Positions 1 through 8,607 of a stretch of 64,000 nt of DNA are shown piece by piece. How positions within the stretch are numbered: the stretch's first letter is position 1; every line of letters begins with the position of its first letter. Where the stretch lies: positions 2,456,501 through 2,520,500 of the forward strand of contig NZ_CP147251.1 of NCBI RefSeq assembly GCF_017426705.2, in the 5' to 3' direction. Source of the DNA: Enterococcus sp. DIV2402 (GTDB taxonomy: Bacteria > Bacillota > Bacilli > Lactobacillales > Enterococcaceae). Below the pieces are notes generated by a model that saw only the letters and a list, made by a program, of their open reading frames with translations, made no database searches and was not told the origin of the DNA. Made by a program: the position numbers and the translations under genes.

Positions 1-1035
1 TCCATATAACATTAACGGTCCTCGGAAAAATGATAATGGTGCTAAGATGGCTATAATAATTATCATGATCACTTTACTGCTTGGAATAATTTGTTGGAAA
101 ACTTCTGTGAATCCAGACATCGCATGCACTGCTGCTGATTGAAACATTGTTAAAACAAATAACATAATCAATAAGCCTGAAATGTCACTAATAGCATGAG
201 TTGCTGTTTCATTCATCATTTTGACAAAACGTGTATACGATTTCATATTTCCAGTTGCTAGAAAAGCAATAATTGTTGAAAGTAATAAAGCTGGCACTGC
301 ATCCCATTTAGCAAAAATGCTTAAAGCAACGGGTAATACCGGTAACACATAAGTCCAAATTGGAACTTCTGCGATTGCTTCACTTGAATCAGTTGCTACA
401 ATTTCTGGTTTTCCATTACGAATTTTCTTTGCGTTAAATAGAATAAATAATAAAACGATAAGCATTTGGATAATCATTGCTACAAAACCAAATCGTTGGT
501 AATGCGCATCCCAAGAAACTTCTGGGAAAAATACTTGAAATTGAACAAATAAAACGTTATTAACATACATTGCTGCCCCAATCGACATCGTAAAAACACT
601 AACGGCGATAGGTTTAGGTACACCGATTGAAAACATGATTGGGAATAAAATCACTCCTACTGCAATTGCAGAACCAACACCATATGAACTGGTAAAGATT
701 AATGCAATAACTAAAGCAATCAAAATGGTCGCTAAAACTGGATTTTTCTTGCCAACTTTTTCGGTTCGTCGGCTAATACTTCCTGCAATTCCTGTATCAA
801 CTAACACACGACCAAACCATGATCCAAAAATAATATATGATGCAGTTTTCCCATAATTTAATACTGGGTCTGTAAAAATTTCTTTAATTGCTTGATTAAA
901 CGGCACTAAGCCTATCATCGTCCATAAAACAGCCATTACAAAAAATCCAACTGTTAAATTTCCACCCTTCATTGCATATACAACAAATGCAACAAAAGTA
1001 ATCGCTAACAAAATACCTGTAATTGCTCCACCCAT
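1..1035 (-). CDS. Multi-TM permease, GntP/DcuC/citrate-transporter-like (3' end outside window)
   Basis: Reading down from an ATG at 1035, preceded by GGAGGCAAATTAA, gives a highly hydrophobic protein beginning MGGAITGILLAITFVAFVVY, with about nine predicted membrane spans in the 345 residues visible; the frame is open to the window edge, so the C-terminus is missing. The general look is that of the ion-transporter superfamily permeases that take up organic acids or sugar acids (GntP, DcuC and citrate-transporter types). It is the third gene of an operon behind a sugar-phosphate isomerase and a small protein, under an operator-bearing promoter. I infer that it imports the substrate of that pathway. 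The exact family and substrate are not determined. Confidence 0.7.
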   Translation of the reverse strand, partial: MGGAITGILLAITFVAFVVYAMKGGNLTVGFFVMAVLWTMIGLVPFNQAIKEIFTDPVLNYGKTASYIIFGSWFGRVLVDTGIAGSISRRTEKVGKKNPVLATILIALVIALIFTSSYGVGSAIAVGVILFPIMFSIGVPKPIAVSVFTMSIGAAMYVNNVLFVQFQVFFPEVSWDAHYQRFGFVAMIIQMLIVLLFILFNAKKIRNGKPEIVATDSSEAIAEVPIWTYVLPVLPVALSIFAKWDAVPALLLSTIIAFLATGNMKSYTRFVKMMNETATHAISDISGLLIMLFVLTMFQSAAVHAMSGFTEVFQQIIPSSKVIMIIIIAILAPLSFFRGPLMLYG

Positions 1036-1047
1036 TTAATTTGCCTC

Positions 1048-1293
1048 CTAATACTGATTCAATTCACTTAAAATTCGTTGGTATGCTGAAGTACGTTGTT
1101 GATGATTTTCTTCAAAAAAAGTGTTCTCTAAATTATTGAAACGTTGTGCTAAATAATATGCTGTTAAGTATGCAGCCAAAGATTCTTTTGCTGCTGTCTC
1201 CATTTCTTCTGTTTGCACTTCAGGTCGTTGAAGACTATTCATAAATTGATAAGCAAATTTTTCCGCGTTAATTTGTGTTTGTTTTTCTATCAT
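1048..1293 (-). CDS. Small conserved-looking hypothetical protein in sugar operon
   Basis: An 81-residue soluble, helical, Glu/Gln-rich protein (MIEKQTQINAEKFAYQF...) that I do not recognise. The start at 1293 is chosen because AGAGGAG sits 9 nt upstream and the ATG forms an ATGA overlap with the stop of the isomerase gene; a GTG nine bases earlier is possible but lies on the ribosome binding site. It is followed after 12 bases by the permease gene, so the three genes are translationally and transcriptionally linked. No signal peptide, membrane span or metal-binding motif is visible. A helper of the isomerase or permease is conceivable, but this is inference from position only. Confidence 0.7.
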   Translation of the reverse strand: MIEKQTQINAEKFAYQFMNSLQRPEVQTEEMETAAKESLAAYLTAYYLAQRFNNLENTFFEENHQQRTSAYQRILSELNQY

Positions 1294-2036
1294 GCAGACC
1301 ACTCCTCTAAAAGTTTTTTTGCTTGTTTAATTTCTAAATCATTTGTCGTCGGATATTCGATAGCCACAGGAACATCTTGTGGTAATTGAGCTAAAATAGT
1401 TCGCCAATCAATTTCGCCATCATCTAGTTTGATGGCTTGTGGTTTATCCGCTTGATAGCGCACATCTTTCACATGGATATAACGAACGTATTCTTTTAAT
1501 CGTTTAGCAGCATCATCTTCGTTTTCTCCTACAAAACGCCAATTTCCTAAATCATAGACATATCCAATTGGAAGCTGTTCTTCTTCCACTTTCTCCATAA
1601 ATTGTCTAATTGCTTGAATCGTTCCCGATGTTTGCGTCTGATCATTTTCAATATTAATGTTGATATCGGTATGCGTTAATTTTTCTAATTCATCCAATGA
1701 TGTAGAAGGTTGGAAATCACCAATATTCCATTTGATATGTTTGACGCCCATTTCTTTAGCTTCATCTAAATAGCTTTGCAAAGAGTCATTTAATTTTCCA
1801 TTAACAAATACTTCATCAGGTACACTATAAAACAGCTCAATTCCTAAGTCCGAAGCAAGCTGTTTAATAACATGCTTCTCTTGATGAATATTTTGAAAGT
1901 ATTCTCTTCTTATTTCGACTTTTTTAAATCCCAACTCTGCTGATTTCTGCAATATTTCGGCTTGCGAAACGCCATTTTCTACTTTTTCAGCAAATACTAA
2001 TAAATTTAATACAATATTCTCTTTATTCATAAACAC
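1290..2036 (-). CDS. Sugar phosphate isomerase/epimerase, AP-endonuclease-2-like TIM barrel
   Basis: The 248-residue protein has the layout of the xylose-isomerase-like TIM-barrel family (sugar phosphate isomerase/epimerase, IolE/IolH/UlaE relatives). Visible motifs are VKHIKWNIGDF near residue 100, NINIENDQTQTSG near 127 (Glu as metal ligand), YVYDLGNWRFVGE near 160, RYIHVKDVRY near 190 (His ligand) and VAIEYP near 225 (Glu ligand). These Glu/Asp/His positions match the divalent metal site of the fold. It is the first gene of an operon with a small protein and a permease and has its own promoter with two operators. The real substrate cannot be named; a sugar acid or ketose phosphate is likely. 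Confidence 0.8.
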   Translation of the reverse strand: MFMNKENIVLNLLVFAEKVENGVSQAEILQKSAELGFKKVEIRREYFQNIHQEKHVIKQLASDLGIELFYSVPDEVFVNGKLNDSLQSYLDEAKEMGVKHIKWNIGDFQPSTSLDELEKLTHTDININIENDQTQTSGTIQAIRQFMEKVEEEQLPIGYVYDLGNWRFVGENEDDAAKRLKEYVRYIHVKDVRYQADKPQAIKLDDGEIDWRTILAQLPQDVPVAIEYPTTNDLEIKQAKKLLEEWSA

Positions 2037-2051
2037 TATCCTCTCAATAAG

Positions 2052-2101
2052 TTAACCGGTTTCTATAAACAAATAGTAAACCGGTTTCCTAAAAATGTCA
2101 A
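2052..2101 (-). promoter_or_regulatory. Promoter with two AACCGGTT operators for the isomerase operon
   Basis: On the minus strand TTGACA (2096-2101) and TACTAT (2073-2078) are spaced by 17 bases. The palindrome AAACCGGTTT (2078-2087) fills the end of that spacer beside the -10 box, and a second AACCGGTT (2054-2061) lies just downstream, 25 bases centre to centre. Two copies of a CG-centred palindrome are typical of LacI-family repression, and a LacI-type gene sits immediately upstream. Binding is inferred. Confidence 0.8.
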
Positions 2102-2142
2102 CGCTTTCTTAAATTAAAAACACCTGCTCAAAAAAACAAAAA

Positions 2143-2176
2143 GAAAAAAACGCCTTAGGAAACCGATCCCCAAAGC
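2143..2176 (-). terminator. Rho-independent terminator of the LacI-family gene
   Basis: Minus-strand stem GCTTTGGG / CCTAAGGC (2169-2176 with 2152-2159, including G-U pairs) followed by GTTTTTTT. It separates the repressor gene from the operon promoter. Confidence 0.7.
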
Positions 2177-2214
2177 ATCTTTTAAATAAAATATTTTTTA
2201 TAAAATAACAAAAA

Positions 2215-3204
2215 TTAAATTGATTTTCTCCATTGAACTTTTGCTGGCACGATGATTTCTTGTTCTAATTCTTCTGAATTTTTCAAAAAATTTACTAGTT
2301 TCTCTGCAGCAACCTCTCCAATTTGTTGAGATTGTTGTTCAATACTGGTAATTCCAGGTCCAACCAAAGCTGTTAGATTCCAATCATCAAATCCGGTAAT
2401 TCCAATTTGTTGCGGAATATCAATCTTATTTTCGATTAGAATCGTTAATAATTCCATTAATACCCGACCATTAGAAGCAAATAATAACGTTCGTTCAGGA
2501 TTCTTTAGTTCTGCAAAAATGAGTTGTTTTAAATTAGTCTCAGAGGTTACTTCAAGCAACTCTTGTTTTTTCCCCATTTTTTCAGTCACATTTTTGACTG
2601 TGTCATAACGAACTTCACGGGTAGTAACATCTTGTAACGGTTCACTAACTACCAGCACTTTTTGATAATCTTTTTGCAGTGCTTGATGTAAAATCTCTTC
2701 CACTGTTTCTTGATTATTTGTTGTGACTAATGGCCAAATAACTGGTTCAGTTTGTCTGTCCACTAACAGCAATGGAATATTGTAATCTTGAATAAATTGA
2801 TAATTTTCAGCATTTCTAGAGGAAGCTTGTAAGATAATCGCCTCTACTCCTTGATCCAGTAATTTTTCTAACAAACTGCGCTCTTGTTTGACAGAATTTG
2901 CAGCATCCATAATAATCATCTGATAACCATTGCGTTCTAAAACAGCCCCAATTCCTTTCAGCAATAAAGAAGAATACATATTGGAAATATCTGCTACAAC
3001 AACACCAATCAAATAACTACGTTTTGATTTTAAGGCCTGCGCTTGCCGACTAGGACGGTAATTCAATTCTTCAATTATCGAAGCGATACGTTCTTTCGTT
3101 TCTTTGGACATGTTTCCATATTGACCATTTAAAAAACGAGAAATCGTCGTTTTTGAAACACCTGCCTGTTCAGCTACTTGGCTAATTGTGACTTTCTTTT
3201 TCAT
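2215..3204 (-). CDS. LacI/GalR-family transcriptional regulator
   Basis: The 329-residue protein has an N-terminal LacI helix-turn-helix (VTISQVAEQAGVSKTTISRF, residues 5-24) with the hinge region RPSRQAQALKSKRS, and then a periplasmic-binding-protein-like effector domain (LIGVVVADISNMYSSLLLKG, and TLLFASNGRVLMELL and IGITGFDDWNLTALVGPGIT toward the end). It is transcribed in the same direction as the isomerase operon, 180 bases upstream, and is closed by its own terminator. By position it is the likely repressor acting on the two AACCGGTT palindromes. It resembles KdgR-type regulators of sugar-acid catabolism in general form, but the effector is unknown. Confidence 0.9.
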   Translation of the reverse strand: MKKKVTISQVAEQAGVSKTTISRFLNGQYGNMSKETKERIASIIEELNYRPSRQAQALKSKRSYLIGVVVADISNMYSSLLLKGIGAVLERNGYQMIIMDAANSVKQERSLLEKLLDQGVEAIILQASSRNAENYQFIQDYNIPLLLVDRQTEPVIWPLVTTNNQETVEEILHQALQKDYQKVLVVSEPLQDVTTREVRYDTVKNVTEKMGKKQELLEVTSETNLKQLIFAELKNPERTLLFASNGRVLMELLTILIENKIDIPQQIGITGFDDWNLTALVGPGITSIEQQSQQIGEVAAEKLVNFLKNSEELEQEIIVPAKVQWRKSI

Positions 3205-3279
3205 CTGACAACTCCTTTGCTTTTCTCTATTTTATATGAACAATTGTTTTTTGAGAAGTTGCTCGATCGATTTCATAAA

Positions 3280-3306
3280 AAAAGAAGGATCTTTCTTCAA
3301 AGATCC
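3280..3306 (-). terminator. Terminator downstream of DHA2 efflux gene
   Basis: Minus-strand stem GGATCTTT / AAAGATCC (3299-3306 with 3287-3294), loop GAAG, followed by TTCTTTTTTT. It lies 9 bases beyond the stop of the efflux gene. Confidence 0.8.
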
Positions 3307-3314
3307 CTCGCAAA

Positions 3315-4742
3315 TTAGTTTGCTGGATTTTTACGAATACGCCAAACAGTTACTATTAGAGAAAAAAGACATAATAACAATGAACATAAAAAGGTAATTT
3401 TCATCCCATAGACAAAGACATCTGGTCGCTCATTTAGATAAGTGGTGACTTTTTCTCCCATTTTTTGACTCATCGCGGCATATAATACGGTTGTCGATAA
3501 TGCAATTCCGATAACCATCCCTAAATTACGAGCAAAAGCATTCATACTACTCGCAACACCTAAGTCCTCCTTAGCCACGCTGCTCATGACTAACATATTA
3601 TTTGGCGATTGGAATAAAGAATTTCCTAGTCCCATAATGGCTGTCGCTATCACATAATACCAAAGTGGTGTCTGTACATCCATAAACATATACATTAATT
3701 GCGTAATCGAAAGTAAGGATAATCCTGTCAACACTAATTTTGTTGGGCCAATTTTATCGGTTAAATACCCACTTAATGGTGAACCAATGACCATGACCAA
3801 CGGGAAAATCATCATTAAAATTCCCGCTTGACTAGGTCCTAAACCACGCGCTTTTTGTAGATAAAATGGAATGACCACATTCACAAAAAAGTTAGAAGAA
3901 AAAATAATTACCGCACTAATTAAACTTAGCGTAAAAATTTTGTTTTTAAAAATGGAAAAAGCAATTAAAGGAATTTTTACTTTCTTTTCAATCAAAATAA
4001 ATAAAACAAATGAAATAAGCGCTAAAATAAATAATGTTACTGGAACAATGTGTAGAAATCCTTCTTCTTGTCCAATAAATACTGCACCAAAAAATGTTAC
4101 GATGAAAGATGCAAAACTCAAGAATCCTAATTTATCAATTTTTTTCTTCGTCATGGTAATATCTTTTGGTAAAAATTTAGTGCCCGCTATCATCGTAATG
4201 ATGCCAACAGGTACATTAATCCAAAATATATATGGCCAAGAAAATTGGGACAAAATTAAGCCACCTAAACCAGGGCCGGCAATTGAACCTAAAGATACAA
4301 ATGCCCCAATTGAGCCTAACGCACGTCCTCGTTCATTCATAGGAAAAACTTCTGTAATAATTCCTGAGTTCGTTGCCATCGTCATGCTAGCACCAATCGC
4401 TTGAACTACACGAGCAAACAATAAAAATGAAAGAGAATGATTAAAACCACACAGCAACGAACCAATCGTAAAAATCAAGGTACCAATTTGATACACTTTA
4501 ATTTTTCCAAAACTATCACCGATTTTTCCAAATAACAATAAACACGCACACACAACAATTAAATAAATGGACACAATCCATTCTGCTTGGTTCATAGGAA
4601 CATTCATGTCTTTAGAGATTGTGGGTAACGCAATATTGATAATACTACCATCTAGTGTTGACATAAACGTAAACATAGAAACCGATACTAAAATCCACCA
4701 CCGATTCTTTTGCACTTCGGGATTTAATTGATAACTATTCAT
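3315..4742 (-). CDS. MFS drug:proton antiporter, DHA2 (14-TM, EmrB/QacA) family
   Basis: This 475-residue protein has about 14 hydrophobic segments. The first helix carries FTFMSTLDGSIINIALPTI (the DHA2 motif D1 with its Asp); the 2-3 loop is GKIGDSFGKIKVYQIG (MFS motif A); helix 5 has GSIAGPGLGGLI (motif C of drug antiporters). This fits EmrB/QacA-type pumps that export lipophilic drugs against protons across the cytoplasmic membrane. It stands alone between two terminators, with GAAGG about 12 bases before the ATG. The efflux substrate is unknown. No dedicated regulator is adjacent; the LacI-family gene downstream belongs to another unit. Confidence 0.9.
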   Translation of the reverse strand: MNSYQLNPEVQKNRWWILVSVSMFTFMSTLDGSIINIALPTISKDMNVPMNQAEWIVSIYLIVVCACLLLFGKIGDSFGKIKVYQIGTLIFTIGSLLCGFNHSLSFLLFARVVQAIGASMTMATNSGIITEVFPMNERGRALGSIGAFVSLGSIAGPGLGGLILSQFSWPYIFWINVPVGIITMIAGTKFLPKDITMTKKKIDKLGFLSFASFIVTFFGAVFIGQEEGFLHIVPVTLFILALISFVLFILIEKKVKIPLIAFSIFKNKIFTLSLISAVIIFSSNFFVNVVIPFYLQKARGLGPSQAGILMMIFPLVMVIGSPLSGYLTDKIGPTKLVLTGLSLLSITQLMYMFMDVQTPLWYYVIATAIMGLGNSLFQSPNNMLVMSSVAKEDLGVASSMNAFARNLGMVIGIALSTTVLYAAMSQKMGEKVTTYLNERPDVFVYGMKITFLCSLLLCLFSLIVTVWRIRKNPAN

Positions 4743-4773
4743 AAAAATAATTGCCTTCTTTCTTCAAATTAAA

Positions 4774-4799
4774 GAGTCTATGATCGAAATCATAGACTC
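4774..4799 (-). terminator. Terminator downstream of CorC/HlyC-family gene
   Basis: Perfect 11-bp stem GAGTCTATGAT / ATCATAGACTC with a 4-base loop, followed on the minus strand by TTTAATTT. Ten bases after the CorC-family stop codon. Confidence 0.8.
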
Positions 4800-4808
4800 C
4801 ATAGTTTA

Positions 4809-6182
4809 CTATCGTCTTGGTTCATCCTCTTCAAAATCTTTACGGAAGAAGCGTCGTTCCTCTTCAGGTTCAATATCCACTTCTTCTTCACGGAATTTTG
4901 CACGTAGCTTCAAGACACGCGTGCCTTCCATTTCCTCTGAAGTTAAAGTGACATTATCTACATCAAAGGATAGTTTATCGTCTTCATCAGGAATCGTTCC
5001 TAATGCAGTAATAAAGTAACCTGCCATTGTATCTACATCTGACATATGTAGATTTGTATGGAAAAGTTCATTAAAGTCATCGATTAACATGCGACCTTGA
5101 ATAATGTATTCATCTTCAGAAATTTTTTCATATAATGATTCAATTTCATCTGACTCATCATCAATTTCACCAACAATTTCTTCTAATAAATCTTCCAGTG
5201 TGACTAAACCAACCACACCACCATATTCATCTAAAAGAATCGCCATTTGGTTTTGCGTCTTTTTCAATTCATACAATAAATCATCAATAAAGACTGTTTC
5301 AGGAACAAATAAAGGTTCTTGTAACAATTCTTTTAAATCAAGATTATCAAAACCAACATTGTATGCACTTTTTAGTAAGGTTTTTGTATGCAGAACACCA
5401 ATCACTTTATCTTTGTCTTCATTGTAGACTGGAATACGTGAGAAGTTTTCAGCTAAAATTTTATCCATATTTTCTTTTACGTCATCATGAATATCAACCA
5501 TAAAGGCATCGGTACGTGGAACCATTACTTCTCTGGCAACTTTCGTATCCAAAGAAAAAATCCCTTGTAACATTTCCAACTCGCTGTCTTCAAACACACC
5601 TTCAGTTTCCATCATGTAACGCATTTCATCACGCGTCATTTTTGCATCTTCATCGTCAAATGTCATTGGTGTTAATCGTGAAAGTAAGTTTGTCGAAGCC
5701 GACAACAACCATACGAACGGTTTGGCAATAATTCCAATATAACGAATTACACCAGAAGTAAATTGAGCAACCTCTTCAGACTTGTTTAAAGCGATTCGTT
5801 TAGGATATAATTCACCAAATACAATTGAGACATACGTCAAAATTGCCAAGACAATGATACTTGCTAAACTTTTTGCCGCTGCTCCGCCACCTAAATACGG
5901 TGCAAGATAGCTAGACAAACTGTCAGCTAACGAAGCCCCTGACAAGATATTGACTAACGTAATTCCGACTTGGATTGTCGATAGAAAATTCGTTGGATTT
6001 TCTAATATTTTTAATAATTTTTGGGATTTTGTATCTCCCTCTTCTGCCTTTTGTTCGACACGATTTCTATTAATCGAAACAAGCGACATTTCTGATGCTG
6101 CTAAAAAAGCATTCACCAATGTTAAAACAATTAACAACAATATTTGCGCTAATAGCGACTGACTCTCGGGGTCAGCATTCAT
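4809..6182 (-). CDS. CNNM/CorC-family membrane protein (hemolysin C-like), DUF21-CBS-CorC
   Basis: The 457-residue protein has an N-terminal DUF21/CNNM membrane region (about residues 10-195; four hydrophobic segments including LLLIVLTLVNAFLAASEMSL and the conserved FGELYPKRIALNKSEEVA). A pair of CBS domains follows (about 205-330, with VMVPRTDAFMVDI and MAILLDEYGGVVGLVTLEDL), and then a C-terminal CorC_HlyC transporter-associated domain. The family is linked to magnesium or cobalt efflux and homeostasis; hemolysin is a historical name. It is a single-gene unit between two hairpin terminators. The tail is very acidic and then basic (EEERRFFRKDFEEDEPRR). Confidence 0.9.
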   Translation of the reverse strand: MNADPESQSLLAQILLLIVLTLVNAFLAASEMSLVSINRNRVEQKAEEGDTKSQKLLKILENPTNFLSTIQVGITLVNILSGASLADSLSSYLAPYLGGGAAAKSLASIIVLAILTYVSIVFGELYPKRIALNKSEEVAQFTSGVIRYIGIIAKPFVWLLSASTNLLSRLTPMTFDDEDAKMTRDEMRYMMETEGVFEDSELEMLQGIFSLDTKVAREVMVPRTDAFMVDIHDDVKENMDKILAENFSRIPVYNEDKDKVIGVLHTKTLLKSAYNVGFDNLDLKELLQEPLFVPETVFIDDLLYELKKTQNQMAILLDEYGGVVGLVTLEDLLEEIVGEIDDESDEIESLYEKISEDEYIIQGRMLIDDFNELFHTNLHMSDVDTMAGYFITALGTIPDEDDKLSFDVDNVTLTSEEMEGTRVLKLRAKFREEEVDIEPEEERRFFRKDFEEDEPRR

Positions 6183-6216
6183 AGTTGCATTCTCTCCTTA
6201 TTTTTACAAATTATTG

Positions 6217-6243
6217 AAAAAAAAGCGTGGCAATCGCCACGCT
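6217..6243 (-). terminator. Terminator downstream of AI-2E-family gene
   Basis: Perfect 8-bp GC-rich stem AGCGTGGC / GCCACGCT (6236-6243 with 6224-6231), 4-base loop, followed by TTTTTTTTC on the minus strand. Confidence 0.9.
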
Positions 6244-6297
6244 AAAATCGTATCATAAAGGGGTTTTCTTTGCAATAAAAAGTAATTGAATTCTTTT

Positions 6298-7425
6298 TTA
6301 TCCTAATAATTCCCCTTGTTTTTGCTTCGTTTTATCTTCTTTTATAACCTGAATTATAAATAAAACAATTGTACGACATACTGCATAGAAAGGTACACCT
6401 AGGAAAATTCCTAGCAAACCAGCAATATTTCCAGCAACTAATAACACAATAATAATAGTCAATGGATGGATAGCTAAACTCTTACCAATAACGTTTGGAT
6501 AGATAATATTACCATCTAATTGTTGAACAATTAACACGACTACACAACATAACAATGCCTTAAACGGATCATTGAAAATGGTTACTGCTACTGCTGGTAA
6601 TAAACCTAAATAAGGACCTAAATAAGGGATTAAATTAGTAATACCCGCAATAACACCAAACAAGAACGCGTAGTCTACGCCAATAATTAAATAACCTAAG
6701 AAAGTAAATGTAGCAACAAAAATACATTCAATTGCTTGACCACTAATATAATTAGACAACGTTTTGTTTAACTTCCCTAATAATTCTTCCACTTGACCAC
6801 GTCGTTTTTCGGGAATTGCTTTTTCAATATTCGGAACCACTTTATCGCCATCTTTTAACATATAAAACAAGATAAACGGAGCAGTTACTAACGTCATCGT
6901 TGCAGAAGCAATTGAACCTACAATCGAACCTAGGCTACTAGATAAACCACCTAAGAAACGTTGGATAAGCGCCCCATAGGATAAATTCATTTTTTCCAAT
7001 TGTTCCATAATGTCCACTTGTTGGAACATCTGTTTAACAACTTCTGTATTTGCTATACCATATGCCCAAGTCTCAACTTGCTCTACAAAATTTGGAATAT
7101 TTTCAGCTAATTGTGAGATTTGAATAACCAAATTTGGAATAATACTACTAATCATTAAAACTAATGCCAGAATTAATATGAAAAACACAATAACAATTGC
7201 TATAATTCTTTTGACTTTCAATCTCTTTGTTAATAGTTCGACCATCGGATTTAACAGATAATACAAGAAACCTGCAATTAAAACCGGAGCAAACAATGTT
7301 GTAAAAAATGTAACGACTGGTTGAAAAACAAAACCAATTTTTGATAAAACTAAAATTAATGTAGCCAAGACTAATAATTCCAGCGACCAAAAAAATAATT
7401 TCGACTGTTTTACTCGTTCAAACAT
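6298..7425 (-). CDS. AI-2E transporter family permease (PerM/YdbI-like)
   Basis: A 375-residue membrane protein with two N-terminal spans (LELLVLATLILVLSKIGFVF; FFTTLFAPVLIAGFLYYLLNPMV), a third span, a long extracytoplasmic helical section (SQLAENIPNFVEQVETW...), and a cluster of C-terminal spans with the typical YLGPYLGLLPAV and VQQLDGNIIYPNVIGKSLAIHP motifs. These define the AI-2E family (TqsA, PerM, YdbI). Members export autoinducer-2 or act as sodium:proton antiporters; the role here is not set by the sequence. It is monocistronic, with AGAAGGAGG upstream of the ATG. Confidence 0.9.
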   Translation of the reverse strand: MFERVKQSKLFFWSLELLVLATLILVLSKIGFVFQPVVTFFTTLFAPVLIAGFLYYLLNPMVELLTKRLKVKRIIAIVIVFFILILALVLMISSIIPNLVIQISQLAENIPNFVEQVETWAYGIANTEVVKQMFQQVDIMEQLEKMNLSYGALIQRFLGGLSSSLGSIVGSIASATMTLVTAPFILFYMLKDGDKVVPNIEKAIPEKRRGQVEELLGKLNKTLSNYISGQAIECIFVATFTFLGYLIIGVDYAFLFGVIAGITNLIPYLGPYLGLLPAVAVTIFNDPFKALLCCVVVLIVQQLDGNIIYPNVIGKSLAIHPLTIIIVLLVAGNIAGLLGIFLGVPFYAVCRTIVLFIIQVIKEDKTKQKQGELLG

Positions 7426-7536
7426 AACTAACCTCCTTCTAATCTGAATTAATTATATGCTATTTGACAAAAAAAATCCTCTTTTAAACTATCCAACCAT
7501 TTAAAAGAAGCTTATAATAATGACGAGGTGATGAAA

Positions 7537-7971
7537 ATGTTAGTTGCACACACAAGAGATACCATGAGCGATATTTATTTAGACGCATTAAAAATCCGTA
7601 ATCAAGTCTTTGTGGTTGAACAAAATGTTCCTTTAGATTTAGAAATCGATCAATACGAAGCTCTTACAGTTCATTTTGTCTTATATGATGAAAATAGACT
7701 TCCGATGGCAACTGTTCGTTTACTGCCAATGGAAGATCAAAAAATAAAAGTTCAACGTATGGCAGTTTTAAACGAACATCGTCAAAAAGGTTTAGGCAAA
7801 ATCATCATGCAAGCTGCTGAAACATTTGCAAAAGAACAAGGCTATCATAGCTTAATCTTAGGCGCGCAGTTAACAGCCGTACCCTTTTATGAACGCGTTG
7901 GATATCAAGCAGAAGGCGATGTCTTTTTAGATGCTGGGATTGAACATGTAACGATGACAAAAGAGATTTGA
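7537..7971 (+). CDS. GNAT-family N-acetyltransferase, ElaA/YjcF-like
   Basis: A 144-residue single-domain acetyltransferase. The acetyl-CoA loop is seen as VQRMAVLNEHRQKGLGKIIM (Q/RxxGxG/A type, RQKGLG), and the C-terminal LILGAQLTAVPFYERVGYQ motif is typical of the ElaA/YjcF group. The start at ATG 7537 is preferred because GAGGTGAT lies 6-7 bases upstream; an in-frame GTG at 7528 overlaps that ribosome binding site. TATAAT at 7513 is a likely -10 box. Divergent from the AI-2E-family gene and convergent with the membrane pair. The substrate is unknown. Confidence 0.85.
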   Translation: MLVAHTRDTMSDIYLDALKIRNQVFVVEQNVPLDLEIDQYEALTVHFVLYDENRLPMATVRLLPMEDQKIKVQRMAVLNEHRQKGLGKIIMQAAETFAKEQGYHSLILGAQLTAVPFYERVGYQAEGDVFLDAGIEHVTMTKEI

Positions 7972-7973
7972 TG

Positions 7974-8014
7974 GAAGGAATGATTTATAGCTAGACTATG
8001 AATCATTTCTTTTT
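7974..8014 (+). terminator. Terminator of the GNAT gene, overlapping the end of the convergent gene
   Basis: Stem GGAATGATT / AATCATTTC with an internal ATAG/CTAT pairing, followed by CTTTTTTT. It lies 2 bases after the GNAT stop and reaches into the last codons of the convergent membrane-protein gene (stop at 7996). Confidence 0.65.
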
Positions 8015-8580
8015 TTATTATGCTTAATATAATGATATTTTACTGTCGAATCTTCCAGTAATTTATATGAGTTTCTTTTTATAATAATATACATTCTAAC
8101 ACTACGTCGTCTGAATAAAATTTCTTGTAAAGCTATTTTTATTTTCTCTTCTATTTTTTGTTTAGCTAATAATGAGTCATACACCAAAAAAAGTATAAAC
8201 AAAAGTATCATTATCACAATAGTAATAGAAAGTAATGTGATCGCCCCGGTGATTAAAGCTTCATGTCCTTTGAATTCATAACTGTTCCAAATTGATACTC
8301 CAATACCTATTCCAAAAGAAACAATAGTTACTGAGATGCATTTTCCAAATATATCATATTTCCTTCTATTCTCTTCTCTATTTCCTTTTATATTTTCATC
8401 AATATATTTTATCATCCGTTCAATATCAATAATATCAAATTTATATGCCAATAGAAGATTATCAAAATTATTTATTTCATGTAACCAACTTTTTCTAGAA
8501 CGAATATCATTTTTATTAAACTTGCCTAGTACTATAGCTGCTAAAGAAAATAGTATTGTTAAAATGTAAGCAGATGCCAT
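7996..8580 (-). CDS. Hypothetical membrane protein, three predicted TM segments
   Basis: I do not recognise this 194-residue protein. It begins with a hydrophobic segment (MASAYILTILFSLAAIVLGK). A charged helical stretch of about 55 residues follows, then two further spans (near 80-100, CISVTIVSFGIGIGVSIW, and near 112-140, ITGAITLLSITIVIMILLFI), and finally a basic C-terminal tail (FRRRSVRMYI..., ending HNKKRNDS). The AT-rich codon use, with many ATA codons, differs from neighbouring housekeeping genes and suggests an accessory gene. It follows a 52-residue membrane protein gene by 27 bases, probably in one transcript. Only a weak GGA precedes the ATG. The arrangement recalls 2-3 TM effector proteins, but this is speculative. 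Confidence 0.6.
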   Translation of the reverse strand: MASAYILTILFSLAAIVLGKFNKNDIRSRKSWLHEINNFDNLLLAYKFDIIDIERMIKYIDENIKGNREENRRKYDIFGKCISVTIVSFGIGIGVSIWNSYEFKGHEALITGAITLLSITIVIMILLFILFLVYDSLLAKQKIEEKIKIALQEILFRRRSVRMYIIIKRNSYKLLEDSTVKYHYIKHNKKRNDS

Positions 8581-8607
8581 AATCCAAAAAAATATTTTAA
8601 TAAAAAA

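Noticed and set aside
3871..4404. A 177-codon plus-strand frame opposite the efflux gene
   Set aside because: It is the antisense of a strong coding gene with clear MFS motifs; composition and lack of a ribosome binding site show it is not a gene.
4809..6182. Calling the CNNM/CorC protein a hemolysin
   Set aside because: The name comes from one historical gene; domains point to ion homeostasis and nothing indicates haemolytic activity.
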